From Paenisporosarcina indica (lineage in GTDB: Bacteria > Bacillota > Bacilli > Bacillales_A > Planococcaceae): DNA of 64,000 nt. The notes under the pieces are model-generated. The model made no database searches. It saw only the letters and a list, made by a program, of their open reading frames with translations, and had not been told where the DNA came from. The stretch is taken from positions 62,001 through 126,000 of the forward strand of contig NZ_MPTA01000001.1 in the NCBI RefSeq assembly GCF_001939075.1, in the 5' to 3' direction. A program made the position numbers and the translations under genes. Below are positions 52,502-61,123 of this stretch, in pieces (position 1 is the stretch's first letter; every line of letters starts with the position of its first letter).

Positions 52502-54298
52502 TTGCGTAAATTAGCACTTTTAGTAGTTTTGAGTATCTTTTTTTTCCCCAGTTTTGTTTTGGCAGAAGAAGTGGTAAATGTGGGACAAATCATCGCAGAA
52601 GAAGTTCCATTTTACAATGTAGACGGTGAACAAGTTGGTCTTCTAAAAATGAATGGGCGAAACCTTCCGTTCCAAGATAGTACAACCTCTCAACGTGCAA
52701 TGATCAGTGTGGGGGGAGTAAACGCATTTATCGATCGACAGTTCATTCAACAAGTGTCAATAGAAGTTCCATCAGTAAATACTAATTCAATTGGAACGAT
52801 AAAGACGGTGAGTCCGTTTTCTGTATTCACTGCAACTTCTAGAGACAGTACTGTTTTAGTTACAGCCAACAGTCCATTAACTTTAAATGTACAATCCCTT
52901 AAAAATGGGTATTACGAAGTCGATATTGCCGGACAAATAGGATATATTCCTCCTGAGATGGCTAACCCGGTATTTTCTTCAAATGATCTTTATTTTACAG
53001 TAATGAGCGATTCGGTTCCGTATTATGAAATGAAAAATAACCAATTAGTTAAAAAAGGGACATTTGCTAGTGGTACTAGTTGGACACGGATTAAATCATC
53101 AAATGGAAAACATGTAGTAAAGTTTGGTGAGCGCATCGTTTATGTACCTGAATTTGGCACTTTTTCTACTGCGAAAAAACCAGTTGTAAAAGGACCAGCT
53201 AAAGCAAAATTTCCGATTAAAGTTCTACCTGAAAAAGAAATAGATGTTTTAGGTGTCGATGGCGTGAAAATCGGTTCCATCTCAAGAGGGTCTTTTGTCG
53301 ATATTTATGGTTTGGTAAAAGAAAAGGCAGTAATTAACTTTTTTGGACAAGAGGGAAGAGTAGATTTCTCTCAGTTCGTTCATACGAATCTATTAAGTCC
53401 TAAGAAAAATGTATCGCATGAAGAAATGAGCTATTTGGTTCAAGTGTTTGCGGCGATGTATCCGGAATTTACAAAGTTAGAACAAATAGGAAAATCAGTT
53501 GAAGGACGTCCTATTTATGCCATTCGTTTAGGGAATGGGAAGAAAGAAGTGTTGTTTGATGCCTCCATGCACGCTCGTGAACATATGTCGACTAATGTCG
53601 TATTGGAGATGCTAGATACTTATAGTTATCATTATTTAAATAAGACCAAGTATGCGGGTTACAATGTGAAGTCCACATTGGATGCGGTCTCCATATGGTT
53701 TATCCCGATGATGAATCCAGATGGTGTCACATTAGTCCAAGCTGGAGCTAAAGCTGTGAAAAACGGGGCACTAGCAACGAAGATAAATGGCAGTAGCAAT
53801 TTTGCACGGTGGAAGGCAAATGTTCGTGGCGTGGATTTAAATGATAACTTTGATACGGGATGGAAATATAATAGTCCGAATGTAAAGAAGCCGAGTTTTA
53901 TGGGGTACCGTGGACCACGCGCATTTAGTGAACCGGAGTCCGTAGCATTGCGTGATTTTGTATTAAAGCACTCATTTAAAACATATATTTCTTACCATTC
54001 GTCTGGACAAATTATTTACTGGTTCCAGTGGCAGAAGGGGGCGCAAGCAACTCGAGACCTTACTCTTGCACGGAGCGTTTCAAGGATAACAGGATATAAC
54101 GTTGTTCCACCTATGTACCTTCAAGGAACAGGTGCCTCAACAGATTGGTTTATTGATCAAAAAAAGATGCCTTCATTAACAATTGAAATATCACCGTATG
54201 TAAGCAACCGTCCTGTTCCATTAGCATACTGGGATCGCATTTGGAAACAAAATCAAAAGATTGGATTATTTATTGCACAAGATGCATCCAAACGATGA
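52502..54298 (+). CDS. M14-family zinc carboxypeptidase with N-terminal SH3-like repeats
   Basis: A 598-residue exported enzyme: signal peptide (1-22), a region of beta-rich SH3-like repeats (about 25-295), and an M14 domain (about 300-590). Zinc ligands are visible as His and Glu in DASMHAREHMST and His in YISYHSSGQ, substrate-binding residues in MMNPDGV and GVDLNDNFD, and the catalytic Glu in PSLTIEISPYV. Relatives cleave gamma-D-Glu-diamino-acid bonds in muropeptides or C-terminal residues of proteins. There is no SLH repeat although both neighbours have them, so the SH3-like part may attach it to the wall. The start is TTG at 52502 with AATTGGAGGAT upstream. Confidence 0.9.
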   Translation: MRKLALLVVLSIFFFPSFVLAEEVVNVGQIIAEEVPFYNVDGEQVGLLKMNGRNLPFQDSTTSQRAMISVGGVNAFIDRQFIQQVSIEVPSVNTNSIGTIKTVSPFSVFTATSRDSTVLVTANSPLTLNVQSLKNGYYEVDIAGQIGYIPPEMANPVFSSNDLYFTVMSDSVPYYEMKNNQLVKKGTFASGTSWTRIKSSNGKHVVKFGERIVYVPEFGTFSTAKKPVVKGPAKAKFPIKVLPEKEIDVLGVDGVKIGSISRGSFVDIYGLVKEKAVINFFGQEGRVDFSQFVHTNLLSPKKNVSHEEMSYLVQVFAAMYPEFTKLEQIGKSVEGRPIYAIRLGNGKKEVLFDASMHAREHMSTNVVLEMLDTYSYHYLNKTKYAGYNVKSTLDAVSIWFIPMMNPDGVTLVQAGAKAVKNGALATKINGSSNFARWKANVRGVDLNDNFDTGWKYNSPNVKKPSFMGYRGPRAFSEPESVALRDFVLKHSFKTYISYHSSGQIIYWFQWQKGAQATRDLTLARSVSRITGYNVVPPMYLQGTGASTDWFIDQKKMPSLTIEISPYVSNRPVPLAYWDRIWKQNQKIGLFIAQDASKR

Positions 54299-54340
54299 CG
54301 ATGACGTGAACAAAGATCTTACTATTAAAAGGAAGGATGA

Positions 54341-55555
54341 ATGCAAACTATGAAAAAGATATGTTCGATTATGTTGATTGGGACTCTAGTATTTGCGAGT
54401 ATGACATCCAGTGTTTTTGCAGCAAGTAATCGGCAGTCTGTTTTTTCAGATCTTACCATGAGTAGTCAATTCTACGAGCCTATTTATTCCATGTATCTAA
54501 AAGAAATTTATGAAGCGGATTACTCCAATGATTCCGCATTGATTCACCCCAAAAAGAATGTGACCCGGGGAGATGCAGCCTATATGTTGTATCATTTACT
54601 TGGATTGACATATGAAGATGGAAGAGATTTTTCTGATATGAATACATCGGATCATTATTATGAGGCCATTGAGACTTTAGCTGCACGTGGTGTAATAGAT
54701 GGATTTAAAGATGGCACATTTCGCCCGATGGATTCTTTAACGCGTGGACAAATGTCGAAAATTATTTCATCAGCGTTTGATTATCAAATCAAGATAAGTC
54801 CTACGCTTCCTTATACTGATGTAACGGAAGCATTTAAACCATTTGTACACGCGTTATCCGAACAAGGAATTACAAAAGGGGTTACTGCTACAAAATTTGC
54901 ACCAAACCGATTTATAACAAGACAAGAAATGGCCGCTTTTTTACACAGAGCTTATAAAAAGGTACCAGGTTCTGAATACAATGATTTTGAAGTAATGAAT
55001 ACTGTCAATGAAGCTACTAGAAAAACCAGAATGATAGCTGTTCAAGGACTGGAAGCCAATTTCCCGAATCAACGAATAACTGATATCAGAGAAGATATGA
55101 GTACAGTTACGGTTGAACCATACTTAACAAAAGCGTTAACTGATTATCTGGATTCTTGTTACTATTGCGATGGTGCTAATGTACAATCGGACTTTGATTT
55201 TGGATTGAAATATACGCTGAAAACACTAACGAATACATCGATCATCGTTGAATCTGCCATACCTTCAAATATAATTAATGAAGGACATCAAGCAACTATC
55301 AAACTTGTTCGAATCAAAGATGTTTGGAAAATCCAGTCGGTCGTGACAAAATCATTTGATGATGAACCATTAGATCTATCAATTGAACAAGCAATCGACT
55401 ATTTGAATTTTGCAATCCCAGTACATTGGAACGAGGAAGTGAAATCCATCAAATATATTGGAAAACATGCAGTAAGTGGTGTGGAACAGTTCTTAGTAAA
55501 TGATCAGTCACTATACTGGTTTAACTTAAATACCGGAGAATTAAATAAGCAATAG
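54341..55555 (+). CDS. SLH-domain surface protein with unrecognised C-terminal domain
   Basis: A 404-residue protein: signal peptide (about 1-29, ending SSVFA), three SLH repeats (about 33-210, VTRGD, LTRGQ, ITRQE), and a C-terminal region of about 190 residues with an NTF2/SnoaL-like alternation (INEGHQATIKLVRIKDVWKI) and a CYYC pair near 269. I do not recognise the last domain; the INEG...VRIKDVWKI pattern is what one sees in small alpha+beta folds that bind ligands. It starts 42 bases after the carboxypeptidase gene with no terminator between, so the two are likely co-transcribed. ATG at 54341 follows AAGGAAGGATGA. Confidence 0.83.
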   Translation: MQTMKKICSIMLIGTLVFASMTSSVFAASNRQSVFSDLTMSSQFYEPIYSMYLKEIYEADYSNDSALIHPKKNVTRGDAAYMLYHLLGLTYEDGRDFSDMNTSDHYYEAIETLAARGVIDGFKDGTFRPMDSLTRGQMSKIISSAFDYQIKISPTLPYTDVTEAFKPFVHALSEQGITKGVTATKFAPNRFITRQEMAAFLHRAYKKVPGSEYNDFEVMNTVNEATRKTRMIAVQGLEANFPNQRITDIREDMSTVTVEPYLTKALTDYLDSCYYCDGANVQSDFDFGLKYTLKTLTNTSIIVESAIPSNIINEGHQATIKLVRIKDVWKIQSVVTKSFDDEPLDLSIEQAIDYLNFAIPVHWNEEVKSIKYIGKHAVSGVEQFLVNDQSLYWFNLNTGELNKQ

Positions 55556-55561
55556 ATTGAT

Positions 55562-55603
55562 TGCCAGTTGAGAAGATATTTTGACCATCTCAACTGGCAT
55601 ATT
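55562..55603 (+). terminator. Hairpin after the SLH protein gene
   Basis: A perfect 12-bp stem, TGCCAGTTGAGA/TCTCAACTGGCA, with a 14-base loop and a weak T-run, seven bases after the stop codon. Confidence 0.75.
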
Positions 55604-55736
55604 TAATGTACATAGTAAATAGCATAATAGTTTGATAATTAAATTTAGAAAACAATTACTTTGGCTTAATATTTCGACAACAATTATTTGGTAGAATAGA
55701 ATTGTTTCACTATTTGGGATCAAGGGAGAGAAATAA

Positions 55737-58096
55737 ATGACAATGTGGAAAAAAGTGTCTGCATCAGCATTAGCGATGTCGCTAGCAGTGAGTGGATTAA
55801 CTGTAGGACAAGCATCAGCTTCAACAAATGTTGAAGTAACACGGGGAGAATACGTGAAGTCATTAATTTCTGCAATGGGCGTTGAACTTGGAACAGGTAA
55901 AACAATTAAATTTGATGATGTTCCAGCAGAATTAAAACCGTATATTGAAAAAGCAATTGAGTTAAAGTTAATCAAAGGTAAATCAGTCTCCAAGTTTGAT
56001 CCGAACGGCAAACTTAATCGTGAGCAAGCATTTGTGATTGCAGTACGTGGCATTGATTCAGAAAAAGCCTACCCAATAAATAACTTGAAGAAATTTAAAG
56101 ATGAAAACAAAATCAGTGGAAGTTTGCGTACAGATCTTTCAAAAGGTGTTGGAATGGGCTTTTTGTTGGGATACGCAGATGGCACTGTAAAACCTGGCAA
56201 ACACATGAGTAAAGGTGAGATGCGTGCAATTGTTCAACGTTTCTTGAAAGAATATAAACCGTCTACGGCAAATACGACAGTGTCCCTACGAATTCTTGGT
56301 ACATCGGACATCCATACAAACATCGTTAACTATGATTATTACAAAGATTTACCTTCGAACAGCTTAGGTCTTGCAAAAACAGCTACATTAATTAAAAAGG
56401 CACGCTCAGAAAATAGCAATTCATTATTATTCGATAATGGGGATTTAATTCAAGGTACACCACTTGGGTCATTCAAAGCATCCGTTGAAACATTAAAAGA
56501 TGGAGAAGTGCATCCGTCTATCGCAGCACTAAATTTACTAGACTATGACGTAGCCACTCTTGGTAATCATGAATTCAACTATGGACTTCCCTATTTGAAT
56601 GAAGTGCTAGATGATGCAGGATTTCCTTATGTAAATGCAAATGTGAAAGATGCTAAAACAGGGAAAAATATGTATACACCTTACGTAATAGTAGATAAAA
56701 AAGCGAAAGATTCAAAAGGAAAAGAAACAACCATTAAAGTGGGCGTAACTGGTATTGTTCCCCCGGCTATTTTAAAATGGGACAAGTCTCATTTAGAAGG
56801 TAAAGTGACTGTAGACGATTCGGTGGATGCAGTAGAAACTCTTATTCCGCAAATGGAGAAAGCTGGAGCGGATGTAATCGTTGTGCTTTCTCACTCAGGG
56901 ATGGGGGATATGGTTCATGAAAAAGGAGAGGAAGATGTCACGTATTTAATGACACAGGTTGAAGGTGTCGATGCAATCATTACAGGGCATGCCCATCAAG
57001 TATTCCCAGGTAAAGTAGATGCCTCGTTAACTGGAGTTAATGTTGAACAAGGCACGATTAATGGGGTTCCTGTGGTGATGCCAGGTAAATTCGGAAGTCA
57101 CTTAGGTGTCATCGATTTAAATTTGAAGAAAAAGGAAATGATTGGGCAGTTTCTTCTTCGAAAGCTGAAGTGCGCACCATCGCAAAAGATGATAGCGATG
57201 TTGATGCCTCTGTTGTAAACTCAGTTAAAGCAGCTCATGAAGGAACCATTAAATATGTTCGCCAAGCGGTTGGGACAACCACTGCTGACATTCATAGCTA
57301 CTTCTCACAGGTACAAGATGACCCTTCCATTCAAATCGTTACAAATGCACAAAAATGGTATGTTGAACAAAAGCTTAAAGGAACTGCTAATGGAAACCTG
57401 CCAGTACTTTCTGCAGGTGCACCATTTAAGGCGGGTACACGAAGCGATCCAGAATATTACACATTCGTCCCTAAAGGCGAGTTAGCCATTAAAAATGTAG
57501 CGGATCTATACCTGTATGACAATACTGTTGCCACATTGAAAGTGACTGGGGCAGACGTAAAGGAATGGTTGGAGATGTCTGCAGGACAATTCAATCAAAT
57601 TGATGCCAACAAAACGGGTGAGCAATCATTGATTAATACGGACTTCCGTTCATATAACTATGATGTGATCGATGGGGTGACCTACGAAATCGATGTAACG
57701 CAACCAGCGAAATATGATGTGGATGGCAAATTGATAAATGAAAAGGCAAGCCGTATAAAGAACTTGAATTTCGATGGCAAGTCAATCAAATTAGATCAAG
57801 AGTTTATCGTGGCTACCAATAACTACCGAGCAAATGGCGCATTCCCGGGTGTACGTAATGCAACATCTATTGAAATATACCCTGACGAAAATCGTCAAGC
57901 GATTATTGATTACATCTTAGTTCAAAAAACAATCGATCCTTCTGCAGATGGCAATTGGAAATTCTCTAGCTTGCCAACTGGTGCCAAAGTGATTTTTGAG
58001 ACTTCTAAACAAGCGGTAGACGTGATTCCTTCAGGAAGCAATATTAGTTATGTTGGAAATGGAACAGACGGATTCGGTAAGTATTTATTAAAGTGA
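55737..58096 (+). pseudogene. SLH-anchored 5'-nucleotidase / 2',3'-cyclic-nucleotide phosphodiesterase, frameshifted
   Basis: Two overlapping frames (55737-57218 and one running to 58096) together encode one YfkN/CpdB-like enzyme. Order: signal peptide, SLH-like repeats (about residues 32-178), metallophosphatase domain with GTSDIHTNI, DNGDLIQGTPLG, LGNHEFNYGLPY, and GHAHQVFPG, then the 5'-nucleotidase C-terminal domain. Past 57134 the first frame becomes nonsense, while the other frame continues with NDWAVSSSKAEVRTIAKDD, the expected next part. One base is missing in or near the A5 run at 57129-57133. If this is real the protein loses its C-terminal nucleotide-binding domain. It may be a sequencing error, or a slippage-prone site (G AAA AAG). 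Confidence 0.85.
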
Positions 58097-58117
58097 TCAA
58101 TCATAATTTGTACAACT

Positions 58118-58150
58118 ACCAGCCAAAGCAAGATTTTGGCTGGTTTTTTC
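58118..58150 (+). terminator. Terminator after the nucleotidase gene
   Basis: ACCAGCCAAA/TTTTGGCTGGT with a short loop runs into TTTTTTC. Confidence 0.88.
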
Positions 58151-58276
58151 TTGAGATAAGGAGTAAAGTTGCGCCTTCTCCACATGGATGTGTACGTTTG
58201 GGCATGCAAGCAAATATTCCGGGAAAGTTGTTCAAGTCATCTAACGAACTCATAAAGATTAATCCGAAAATGAAGA

Positions 58277-58381
58277 GTTGCGACTAATAATCGAGAAGTT
58301 GCGACAATCCTCAAGAAAGCTGCGACAAAAAGCCGAGAAGTTGCGACCAAATTCAAGAAAGTTGCGACAGTCCTTCAAAAA
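58277..58381. repeat. 21-bp-period intergenic array C (core AAGTTGCGACA)
   Basis: The core GTTGCGAC begins at 58277, 58298, 58319 (as GCTGCGAC), 58340 and 58361, exactly 21 bases apart, with a decayed sixth in phase at 58382 (GTTACTGT). The preceding base pair AA/GA is also kept; the remaining 10-11 bases differ in each unit. It lies between the nucleotidase terminator and the promoter of the second NlpC/P60 gene. It is the most regular of the three arrays. Confidence 0.93.
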
Positions 58382-58520
58382 GTTACTGTAGTCAAGCGTT
58401 CAAAGCATTCAAGAATCCTTCAAAACATCGATTTCAATAATGAGTAAATGAACTATTTTTATCTCTCACTGTGGTATAAAAATTACAAATGTTACAATGT
58501 CGATTCTTGATGACACTAAA

Positions 58521-58548
58521 TGTAATGATATTGTTACATAATTGTAAC
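58521..58548 (+). promoter_or_regulatory. Triple WalR (YycF)-type half-sites before the second NlpC/P60 gene
   Basis: TGTAAT, five bases, TGTTAC, five bases, TGTAAC: three half-sites in direct repeat with an 11-base step, each fitting TGT(A/T)A(A/T/C). The last ends where a -35 box would be for the extended -10 TGCTAAACT at 58568-58576. This is stronger than a normal two-site WalR box. Confidence 0.75.
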
Positions 58549-58636
58549 CATAATTAGGTTTATTTCGTGCTAAACTGAGCTTAATAAAATTTTCAGAAAA
58601 TTGTAGCCATGGGCCAAACCGGAGGATTATAAATTT

Positions 58637-59137
58637 ATGAAATTACAGTCTCAGTTGCTTAAAGTCATTTCGATGATTACAATCGCACTATTATTAGTAC
58701 TAGCTCCGTTAGCAAACCAAGCAGACGCATCAAGTGGTATTGACTCAAAACAACTTGTTGAAGCAGCTAATGGTGTTATGGGCGTTAATTATATGCGAGG
58801 CGGCACTACTGCTAAAGGATTCGATTGTTCAGGTTTCATAGGTTACGTATACAATAAAGTAGGAGTTAAGCTTCCTAGAACATCTGCTGGAATGTATGCT
58901 ACTGGAAAATCAGTCGTGAAAAAAGATCTGCAAGCGGGAGATTTAGTCTTCTTCAATACATCTGGTAAAGGTGTATCTCATGTAGGTGTTTATATTGGGG
59001 AAGGTCAGTTCGCTCACTCTTCATCAAGTAAAGGTGTATCAATTGCAAAATTAAATGACCCTCATTATTGGGGTTCAAAATACATAGGTGCTAAACGTGT
59101 TGCAACAGTAACTCAAGTAGCTTCTGCAAAAAAATAA
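58637..59137 (+). CDS. NlpC/P60 peptidoglycan endopeptidase (single domain)
   Basis: A 166-residue protein: signal peptide (about 1-31, ending NQADAS) followed by one NlpC/P60 domain with catalytic Cys in FDCSGFIGYVY near residue 61, His in SHVGVYIG near 115, and a third polar residue near FAHSSS. It should cleave gamma-D-Glu to diamino-acid bonds. It lacks both LysM and SLH binding modules, which is unusual for such enzymes. The catalytic domain is very like that of the SLH-linked enzyme at 39.6 kb, suggesting duplication. ACCGGAGGATT precedes the ATG; WalR-type boxes lie upstream. Confidence 0.92.
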   Translation: MKLQSQLLKVISMITIALLLVLAPLANQADASSGIDSKQLVEAANGVMGVNYMRGGTTAKGFDCSGFIGYVYNKVGVKLPRTSAGMYATGKSVVKKDLQAGDLVFFNTSGKGVSHVGVYIGEGQFAHSSSSKGVSIAKLNDPHYWGSKYIGAKRVATVTQVASAKK

Positions 59138-59152
59138 ATGCATCTTTTATTC

Positions 59153-59189
59153 GCCCTGTTACGACATAAATCGTAACAGGGCATTTTTG
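59153..59189 (+). terminator. Terminator after the NlpC/P60 gene
   Basis: A perfect 12-bp stem, GCCCTGTTACGA with its complement, and a 6-base loop is followed by ATTTTTG. Confidence 0.92.
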
Positions 59190-59319
59190 TGTATTTATGG
59201 TTGCAAACTCAGCCAAATGCAAACCGAGTCTTATATATGCTATCTATTTGTTTCCTTTACTTTTTCCGTGAATATTGAGACAATTAAATAGTTTGGTTAG
59301 TAAAGATTAGGAGGACAAC

Positions 59320-61014
59320 ATGAATTTGAAGAAAAAAATTTCCAGTTTACTCGCCATTTGTTTGGTAACCACCCTGTTTTTTTCTACTTCGTCTTACGCT
59401 AATACATATAAAGACGTTTCGTATAAATACTGGGCTTATCAAGATATTAATTTTCTTACATCACATAAGGTCATCAATGGCTTCAAAGATGGTTATTTTA
59501 AACCTGGAATCGTTATTACACGGAAAGATGCTGCCGTCATGATGGTTCGAGCTTTAGAATTATCCGAACTAGGGAATCAACCTTATGAAATCAAGGACAT
59601 GAAAACGACTTCACCAGGGTATAAAGAAGTTTCAATTGCACTTAGTCAAGGGTGGTTTTCAACATTTGAAGGGGAATTCAAACCTACTGAATTTTTAACC
59701 CGCAATGAAATGGCAAAAGCCTTAGCTATCGCATTCGATTTTACTGGAGACAATACTTCGAAGTTCAAGGATATTCTGATGACGGATCTGTATTATGAAT
59801 ACATTGATGCAATCTTATACCGTGGGGTAACTACTGGATATTCTGACGGAACCTTTAGACCTCTTGAAAAAGTGACAAGGGCACAATTCACAGCCTTTTT
59901 ATCACGCGTCTTCCATCAACCCATTGCGTATGAGATAAAGGTGAATGGGGAGGTTGTAGATAAAGTTCCTTCTATAGAAGAGGCACTTGCCCTTTCCAAG
60001 CAATATGAACAAAGCACTATTCACCCTGCGAGCAATAGATATAAACAATTTTCTCAGACCATTGCCAGTGCGGATAAAACTGGAATCAAAGCGGGTGCTT
60101 TAATTTACAATGGAGTTGGAGAAGTTAATACGTTTACACCATCTTTTTTCAATCCTTATTTAAGTTACCAAACGATAAATTATACCAACCAACCGATGTT
60201 CGATACATATATCATACTGGGTCTACGTTATGAAGGCGGTCAATTTGCAGAAAATGCGTTAAATAAAGCGAACTATGCTGAATGGCAATCGCAGATTGAT
60301 CGAACATTTGCAGATTCCGGAGCACTTAATAACTTGAACGAGGCAGCCAAGTACCAAAATCGTAAAGCAGACGTTTATATCGCCATACCATATCCAAAAC
60401 GAACGGAACCATTTATGACATTGGATGGACGTGAAATTGCGAATAATTTATATTCTCGATACGACATTGCTAAATGGTTTATCACCAGCACGATGGACAA
60501 GCTAGAAGAGGAACGTTATTCGAACTTGAATTTCAAAGGGTTTTATTGGATGAACGAAACGATTAAAGTGGCAGAGGATGCAACGTTAATCTCGAGTCTT
60601 GCACAAACCATTCATAGCAAGGATAAATTCTTTATTTATGCACCACATGCTACGTCTACTAACTTTGAAAATTGGCAGTCTTATGGATTTGATGCGGCAT
60701 TCTTACAGCCAAATGCCTTTAGAAAGTCTGTCGCCAATAAAGATGAACGCTTACACCGTGCATTTATCAATGCTCAAATATATGGAAGTGGAATTACAAT
60801 TGAAATTGATTCATATGCACCTTTCCAAGCAGAAGATGGTGTCGAGGCATTTAATCTGTATATGGATTATGCGAAACGATATGGATTGGACAAAAATAGC
60901 ATGATTTTTTATCAAGGTACAGATATGGTCGTCCGGATGTCAACCTACGATCATCCCGTATATCGATTGTGGTATCAACAATTAACCAGCACATTTTTCC
61001 CTGAGACACCTTAA
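59320..61014 (+). CDS. SLH-anchored DUF4855-domain protein
   Basis: A 564-residue protein: signal peptide (about 1-28), three SLH repeats (about 29-205, ITRKD, LTRNE, VTRAQ), a short linker, and a C-terminal domain (about 245-560) that matches DUF4855. Visible features include YIAIPYPKRTEPFMTLDG near residue 355, a conserved GFYWMNETI near 408 and YQGTDMV near 530. DUF4855 proteins look like TIM-barrel glycoside hydrolases; the acidic residues in FYWMNE could be catalytic. Activity is not known. GGAGGACAAC precedes the ATG. Confidence 0.85.
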   Translation: MNLKKKISSLLAICLVTTLFFSTSSYANTYKDVSYKYWAYQDINFLTSHKVINGFKDGYFKPGIVITRKDAAVMMVRALELSELGNQPYEIKDMKTTSPGYKEVSIALSQGWFSTFEGEFKPTEFLTRNEMAKALAIAFDFTGDNTSKFKDILMTDLYYEYIDAILYRGVTTGYSDGTFRPLEKVTRAQFTAFLSRVFHQPIAYEIKVNGEVVDKVPSIEEALALSKQYEQSTIHPASNRYKQFSQTIASADKTGIKAGALIYNGVGEVNTFTPSFFNPYLSYQTINYTNQPMFDTYIILGLRYEGGQFAENALNKANYAEWQSQIDRTFADSGALNNLNEAAKYQNRKADVYIAIPYPKRTEPFMTLDGREIANNLYSRYDIAKWFITSTMDKLEEERYSNLNFKGFYWMNETIKVAEDATLISSLAQTIHSKDKFFIYAPHATSTNFENWQSYGFDAAFLQPNAFRKSVANKDERLHRAFINAQIYGSGITIEIDSYAPFQAEDGVEAFNLYMDYAKRYGLDKNSMIFYQGTDMVVRMSTYDHPVYRLWYQQLTSTFFPETP

Positions 61015-61123
61015 TGCCATATTTAAATCATTGAACGATTAATGTGTAAAAAAAGGATGAGAACGAAGTGTTTGGATATGATATACTTTTAATTTGAAAG
61101 AAGTATAGAAAGGATGTTATGTA

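Noticed and set aside
58093-58287. A 64-residue frame after the nucleotidase gene.
   Set aside because: It contains the terminator at 58118-58150 and runs into array C; it has no ribosome site of its own.
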